A stretch of DNA of 64,000 bases from Pictodentalium vernedei (Eukaryota; Mollusca; Scaphopoda; Dentaliida; Dentaliidae), in NCBI GenBank assembly GCA_031216915.1, contig CM062297.1, positions 830,082,786-830,146,785 of the forward strand. The letters are read 5' to 3'. Shown piece after piece: positions 58,800 to 64,000 of this stretch (the first letter of the stretch is position 1; the number at the start of each line of letters is the position of its first letter). The notes under the pieces are model-generated. The model made no database searches. It was not told the origin of the DNA and saw only the letters and a list, made by a program, of their open reading frames with translations. A program made the translations under genes and the position numbers.

Positions 58800-59315
58800 A
58801 CACTTGCGATTTAAATCTTACATCATCGAAAAACAATTGTCATGGACTTCATGAATTCATGTCCAGCTATTCCAAATTTATCACATTTTTTTTTAATCTC
58901 ATGGCCCTCATATTGTTTTCTTTTGTTTTGTTTGGATATAGCTCTCTTGTAGCTCCTCTTCTATGTAAAAAAGAAAATTAATATTAAATTGGCTTCTGAC
59001 TTTTTACTATCGTGTTGTGAAAATAAGTAAGCTTACTAGTAAAAATCCAATATCCTTATTTTATAACCAAAATAAATCACCTTCCCGTCCGCGGCTACCA
59101 ATCTCACAGCCGCCCTTCCCCCATCCCCACCCTTCATGGGAAAAATCAGCAGAAAATAAAGAAATAATAAGGTCTTAATTGTATTTCATGTTTCAAATGA
59201 TGTTACAGCATTTGGCACAGAGACCAATCCAAATATTTTGCCCTTACGTTATCGGTTCACCATTTACCTCTCGAATCGGCCGCATCCTTGGCGAAATTTA
59301 CAAAACGGGCCATCA
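58800..59315. other. Intron sequence without recognised features
   Basis: AT-rich; no feature recognised. Confidence 0.45.
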
Positions 59316-59319
59316 GAAA

Positions 59320-59489
59320 AAAAAAAAATTTCAAAATCTTCAACAAAACCATATCATTTGACCCCTCATTGGTACGAGCTCGTTTCAATAAGAGAGTGAC
59401 ACGATATGGTTTTGCTGAAATCGTATGAAAAATTTGAACAAATTATATTTAAAATAATAAATTGTGATATCATCTGCGTGGGTGAAGGG
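59320..59489. mobile_element. piggyBac-like MITE, subfamily B, left-truncated
   Basis: Arms CAACAAAACCATATCATTTG and CACGATATGGTTTTGCTG around GGTACGAGCTCGTTTC. Right end GTGGGTGAAGGG followed by TTAA. Left terminus lost. Confidence 0.75.
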
Positions 59490-59807
59490 TTAAAACAAAA
59501 AAAATACTAAAAAGCCAATGTAAAGTAATTTGGAGATCGTCAACCAATATTTTTTCTAAAACAGGGCGAAGCCACAAGTGAATTGTGACATAGGTGTATT
59601 CAGTGTCGCAACACAAGATCATCAGGTATTGTCTTTGTTTTCATTTTTGCCTGTTTTTGACTTTTCGTGATTTGAAGCTAATAGGGTACACCTAAGTGCG
59701 GATATCATTATAACCATACAGTCGCGGAAAACTATAAAAAATGAATTGTTTCTTTGTTTGCTTGTTTACTTGGGTCAAATGACATTTTAAACATCCAAGG
59801 TCATATC

Positions 59808-60483
59808 CAGGGCTGGGAGAAGTTAAAACTTTCCTTAACACGTTAACGTGTGAAATAATTCTGCGTTAACGAGTTAAATGACGTTAAATGTTAAAATGAA
59901 CAAAATTTTAATAACTTCGGCCATTTTTATTACGTACAGTTCGTCCCTTGAGTACCAATGTCTTCTATGTGCCATAGAACACATTGGAACTCAGGCGACG
60001 AGTAGTCAATATAGTTCTCGCAGGTTATCGTAAATTCTAACATTCAGCTATGTTTTCATTTAAGAATACAATCACTGGGGCCGTATCCATAGAAAGAGAC
60101 ATCCGCCGTTGATTGAATACCAGTGCTAAAATGGACAATAGGCGTTCGGATGAAGCTGACATTGCTGTATCGCCAAATATCGGCGGGCCAACTTCGCCAG
60201 CGTTGGTAGGAGGGCTTCATGGTCTCTCCACCAAATCAATGGGTCGTCTATAATTGACGGACATCTAAATTATTCGTGTTCTTCAATTTCGTCAAATGGC
60301 GTAAAATTCGACGTCATCGGCACGCGCGATCCGGCTGAGGTAAACACAAGATAACGACGCAATGCTACATATTATACAATTATAATCTTCAAAGTTAAAC
60401 GTTATTAACTTGGTTAAATTGTTTAACGTTGTTAAAATAAATTAACACGTTAACGTTTGAAACGTTAACTGCTCTCAGACCTG
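59808..60483. mobile_element. hAT-like non-autonomous element, family B, copy 2
   Basis: CAGGGCTGGGAGAAGTTAAA to GTTAACTGCTCTCAGACCTG, flanked by the exact 8-bp duplication GTCATATC (59800-59807, 60484-60491). Same interior as copy 1 at 20599-21264 with a short extra segment near 60215-60255. A frame beginning MDNRRSDEAD at 60133 may be a relic of the parent transposase's N-terminus; unproven. Confidence 0.9.
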
Positions 60484-60665
60484 GTCATATCCTGACGCAC
60501 AGTTTTGCGGGTGAAGGAAGCCTGAGTATCGGAAGAGAATCACTGAGCGGCAGTAAGTAACTGTCGTAGCCGCCAACTTACTACCCCAGTACAATTAAGG
60601 TTAGCATTGGTTGAGGGCAAGTGTACTATCGATGTACTGCATGTTTTAGTACATAGTGCAGTTGG
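60484..60665 (-). mobile_element. Old SINE fragment split by the hAT-like element
   Basis: CGCACAGTTTTGCGGGTGAA, GGAAGAGAATCACTGAGCGG and ATGTACTGCATGTTTTAGTA follow the SINE body, with its 3' part (AAGGTCATATC) left of the hAT insertion at 59797-59807. The insertion therefore postdates the SINE. Confidence 0.7.
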
Positions 60666-60687
60666 TTGGAATCGCCGCCCTGATTAT

Positions 60688-60862
60688 CCTTTTTATCTAA
60701 CGAATCGACCACATCCCACCTGTAACTTACGAGTTTAGCACCTGAAAAAAACAATTTTTTCAAAACATTTCAACCAAATCATAGCTCGTCGAGCTCTTCC
60801 AGTGAGGAGTCACATAATATGGTTTTGTTAAAATGTTTTGAGAAAAGTGAAAAAAAAAATAA
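60688..60862. mobile_element. piggyBac-like MITE, subfamily B, right end cut off
   Basis: TCCTTTTTATCTAACGAATCG on the left; TCATAGCTCGTCGAGCTCTT core; the right arm GTCACATAATATGGTTTTG runs into an A-rich stretch and the SINE tail at 60868. Confidence 0.72.
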
Positions 60863-60867
60863 TTTAT

Positions 60868-60908
60868 TTATTTTTGTTTAAGGTCACATATTTCTGCACA
60901 ACGGCTAA
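60868..60908 (-). mobile_element. 5'-truncated SINE tail
   Basis: Only about 40 bp of the 3' end remain: AATTTATTTATTTTTGTTTA then AGGTCACATATTTCTGCACA. The break at 60908 looks like ordinary 5' truncation during retroposition. Confidence 0.7.
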
Positions 60909-61044
60909 GCTTGAACACAGCATGGATATAGAGTGAAGTCCAGCCAATTGTTCATGCACATTTTTGAAGACTTCCATCCCAGGCGTAAGTTATCCGGTCC
61001 TATTTTACCAGTAAAACAGCGCTGATTCAGTTTCCGTGGTTCAG

Positions 61045-61168
61045 AAAGTGAAGTAGAAATTGAAGAAAAGGGAAGTGAAGCAGAAAAAAGCAGAAGCAGA
61101 AAAAAGCAGTGAAGCGAAAAAAAAGTGAAAAAGTGAAGTGCAAACACCCCCCCCCCCCCCCCAAAAAA

Positions 61169-61200
<32 letters not shown>

Positions 61201-61270
61201 CAAAAAAACAACACAGACAAGTACAAAAAAAAGAAGAAAGGCTGGTGAAAGGGAAGTGAAGCAGAAACAA
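61045..61270. repeat. Purine-rich low-complexity tract
   Basis: GTGAAGCAGAAAAAAGCAG-type units, then a poly-C run (61147-61162), poly-A and (CAAAA)n. The 147-residue minus-strand frame over it is a compositional artefact. Confidence 0.88.
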
Positions 61271-61825
61271 CGAATTAATATGCGTGAGTTGTTTCAAATG
61301 TTCAGTATATTTGTCGGTGCCCCACCCCACCCCACCATCACACCCCACACCTTTTAACTCCTTCTCTCATACTCAAAAAAACCCTCAGACTCCAAAAAGG
61401 ATATTTAAGTTGTGAGTATCACTTTTAAAAATTTGTGTCCAAGTGTCGGAAACATGGTAAGTCTGCCTGTAATGGGGATACGCGTGTCATCTCTTTACCC
61501 CATTCTCCACACACACGCACATGCACAAACTCACATTTTCGTTGAGTCTGCCTCTTTTGTCTGAATAAAAAGTGTGTATGTAGTACATTCAGACCTCTAT
61601 TTCCCCTCTAAACCTCTCAGGCAAAACATACATCCTACACGCCTAACAAGGCATCAATGATATAAATTTTGCTATTGATGTGGATCAATACTAAATTTCG
61701 CTATCAGACATTCTTACTACCTCTGCAGTTGTGACGTTGCATACATGACAAAAAATCACAAACTCAGCGCTGATATCTTGTTTTGGGACTTTTTTGATCG
61801 ACTAGGGTTGGGCTGTAATTCATAA

Positions 61826-61900
61826 GTTCGTCCCTTGAGTTCCAATGTGTTCTATGTGCCAGTAGGCATATAGAACACATTTTAACTCAAGAGACAAGTT
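61826..61900. repeat. Stand-alone copy of the 75-bp GAGTTCCAATGTGTTC hairpin
   Basis: CGTCCCTTGAGTTCCAATGT then GTTCTATGTGCC and an imperfect mirror. The same hairpin is found inside hAT family B and inside family E, but here it stands without either. Confidence 0.8.
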
Positions 61901-62065
61901 GTGTCACTGTCCATTTTCAAGACAAGTGAATATACCTTCCACTGCAAATGTCAAGCGATCGCTTTGTGTTTAAACTTAAAGATTACCGGGTCAGAGTAAT
62001 TTTCGCCAAACGCTATACACAATCAAATGAATTTAGTGGAACATCTGTTCCTGATAATATCTCAC

Positions 62066-62682
62066 CTCGTTTCGTTGGTAATGGAGTTCACGTAAGTACT
62101 TTTATAGAATCCAACAATTGAAACAGTCAGGGATCCAACAAAATTTAGGTCCACGGTAACATTACTTCCTGACACGATATGCTCCGTTGTCTCTATAACC
62201 CAGAACTGATTTTCTTCACGATGAAAGGTCCGTGAAATGCTGATTGAATTTCCAGAGTCGGTGTACATCAAATCCGTCTTTGTTATATTTAATCCATTGA
62301 TATGCACAAGAATGTATTTGGTGTCCTTAGTAACGTGAACTTCGATTTTTTCGTTTCCGTAAAATGTTCCGCGATCTCCGTAGAAGTTGGGGTATAAAGT
62401 AATATCGTAATGAACTGGAGAAATGTATGGAGGCAATCGTAAGTTCTTCCACGGCTCAGTCGGCGAGTATCCCTCGGACGTTGTTGGCTTCTGGGTTGTA
62501 CCCTGGTTGGCTTCAGTGACCGGACTCACAGCGCAATCTTCAGATGAGGCTTTGGTGAAATACCATCCCAGTACAGCGGCCACGACCGGGAGTGTAACGA
62601 TCAGGAATATCAAGAAATAAAACAGTCTTTTATTGAGGGAAATCTTCTTCTTATGCCCGAAATCCATGTCTTCCGTAGCCAT
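62066..62682 (-). CDS. M1 aminopeptidase, exon 1 (N-terminus, membrane anchor, start of domain I)
   Basis: First coding exon of a type II membrane zinc aminopeptidase (aminopeptidase N / glutamyl aminopeptidase type), which removes N-terminal residues from peptides at the cell surface. It encodes residues 1-205 plus two bases of codon 206. The start is ATG at 62682-62680 (MATEDMDFGH); the open frame continues upstream without another ATG. Residues 1-19 are a short basic cytoplasmic tail, 20-42 a hydrophobic anchor (LFYFLIFLIV...), about 43-77 a Ser/Thr/Pro-rich stalk, and from about 78 (WKNLRLPPYISPVHYDI) the N-terminal beta domain of M1 enzymes. N-glycosylation sequons lie at N132, N174 and N203. 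The exon ends at AG|GTGAGA, phase 2, and joins exon 2 exactly. The family is clear; which vertebrate paralogue it matches best is not. Confidence 0.95.
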
Positions 62683-63420
62683 GAAAGAGAAATACTTCGA
62701 AATCAAATATGTGCAACGTGGAACTAATTACTAACATGTATAGTTTTAAGGTTTACTTTTTTAATTAAGTTTGTTTACATACACGGAATTTATAATCAGG
62801 TTTGTTTTTATAGAAACAGTGGGCCAAGTAGTACGCGGTATGAGACTACTTTTTGTAACGAATTTGCATCTGTGTTTGGCATATGTATATAATGTGATGA
62901 TAGTCTTGTTTGCTTTACAAGACCAATTAATATAGCACTTGGACAGAGTTTTTAATGAATAAGTTTTATGTTCAGTCAACCCATGTGTGCGATTATATCT
63001 GTTACGCGACTCTATAATCGAATAATAATGGGTATCCATGCAGTCTTCTTGTGGCGAGAGGATATCGACAGATTAACGGCTGAACGTCAGTACTGACTCC
63101 ACAACTCTGATCGTTTTGACTTAAGTGAAAGCATTACAAACTGCCGACGAACTGTGGCAGCAAGTTCTCATTTTGTCCGCAGCGAGTTGTCATCTTTACA
63201 ATGCGGATAAAGGTGTCTTGAAGACGCGATAATCGCCATGCCACCAGCTGTAGAATGGAGTCTAACAGATGGAGAAGTGGGAATATTATGGAATAAGAAG
63301 CTTAGACAGATGCTCAACTGAGCCAGATTCGTGGCCTCAAACGCAGCGTCATGTGCCATGTTTTCATGACTTCGAATCTATAGAGCTTCAAACGGGACAG
63401 AGCCTGGCCATACAGTACAT
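62683..63420. other. Upstream region of the aminopeptidase start codon
   Basis: In gene orientation this is 5' of the ATG and should contain 5' UTR and possibly the promoter or a 5' UTR intron. I cannot place a TATA box, initiator or splice site with confidence. No other coding sequence seen. Confidence 0.4.
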
Positions 63421-63424
63421 GCGC

Positions 63425-63645
63425 TCTGGACTGGTCGTAGTTCAAGTGTGGGCAGTGATGTCCACACATGCGTTTACCTGGTAGAAAAAGCCTATCATCA
63501 GCAAAATTGTAATTAATGAAGCACCGGGTTGTACCAGGTAATTCATTAATTAAAATGTTGATGATTATTCCTCTTATTAGTGTTTAGAATCTAATATTAT
63601 TGCGTCCGTGGAAAGTATCCAGACCATGGTGGCCGTACTGTACAG
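63425..63645. mobile_element. Family F MITE, copy 5 (reversed)
   Basis: GGGCAGTGATGTCCACACAT, hairpin AATGAAGCACCGGGTTGTAC / CAGGTAATTCATT at about 63513-63550, and CCATGGTGGCCGTACTG followed by TA at the right. Opposite orientation to copies 1-4. Confidence 0.75.
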
Positions 63646-63903
63646 TGCACGGGCTAATCTGTTATCCGTCCACAATACAGGGTGGACAGCGGGGTTTGCA
63701 ATCGGTACTGGAACCAGTACCACACCGGCGGTACTCGGCGTTTTCATCGGTACCGATTCCCATCCTTCAGAACCGACGGTTTCAGTACTCGTAGTTATTA
63801 AATGTGAATGTGATACACGAGTAACACTCAAAATAAGCGGTGTCACGTCGCTTTTTGCTATGCAAAACTTGAAGAAAGCTACACAATGTTCAACTATGTA
63901 TTG

Positions 63904-63972
63904 CATTTTGCGATACACGATAATCAACTGCAGCCTATTAGGCTGCAGTTGATTATCTTGTATCGCAAAATG
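63904..63972. repeat. 34-bp inverted repeat with a 1-bp spacer
   Basis: Arms CATTTTGCGATACACGATAA through GCAGCCTA and the mirror ending CGCAAAATG, with a single mismatch. No related copy in the window. Confidence 0.9.
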
Positions 63973-64000
63973 TAAATGAAAATGTGCAAACAAATTTGAA

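Noticed and set aside
60905..61348. 147-residue minus-strand frame with Phe/Cys/Leu-rich composition
   Set aside because: It translates a poly-purine, poly-C and (CAAAA)n tract; pure low complexity.
62683..62706. Starting the aminopeptidase upstream at 62706
   Set aside because: That codon is TTG, not ATG. The first ATG in frame is at 62682 and gives a typical short cytoplasmic tail.

Overview
This window is intron-rich, repeat-dense nuclear DNA from an animal, most likely a marine invertebrate; I cannot fix the phylum. The evidence is a spliced M1 aminopeptidase gene with GT-AG introns of 5.8 to 27.9 kb, TTAA, TA and 8-bp target-site duplications around short palindromic elements, SINEs with tRNA-like or 5S-rRNA-like heads, and Helitron-like elements built on tandem core repeats, a type known from bivalves and some other animals.

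The only gene I can support runs on the minus strand across almost the whole window. Five coding exons (62066-62682, 34047-34188, 20241-20378, 6237-6357, 259-413) join in perfect phase into the first 391 residues of a type II membrane metallo-aminopeptidase (aminopeptidase N / glutamyl aminopeptidase type, M1 family). The last exon ends just after the HExxH zinc motif, so the rest lies beyond position 1. Coding sequence is 1,173 bp within 62.4 kb.

The introns are layered mobile DNA. (1) About 18 copies of a palindromic TTAA element with CCCTTTACCC-type ends (piggyBac-like MITE, two subfamilies). (2) Three short TA-flanked, CAGT-ended palindromic families (Tc1/mariner-like). (3) Two hAT-like families with 8-bp duplications. 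(4) SINEs sharing one body but carrying 5S-like or tRNA-like heads, some nested. (5) Four Helitron/Helentron-like families (3.3-5.9 kb; 31.0-33.0 and 57.1-58.8 kb; 42.7-45.8 and 53.3-56.2 kb; 51.2-52.2 kb) with unrelated cores but one design: left terminal motif, 144-168 bp tandem core, short microsatellite, and a 3' hairpin whose arm is complementary to the left motif. (6) A broken mariner transposase C-terminus at 35.1 kb, partly copied into a palindrome.

The most informative points are the shared design of the four Helitron-like families, the triple nest at 41-42 kb, a segmental duplication at 37 and 40 kb that preserves an empty insertion site, a tandem array grown from the end of a MITE at 7.9 kb, and an Asn-to-His change in the GAMEN motif of the aminopeptidase.
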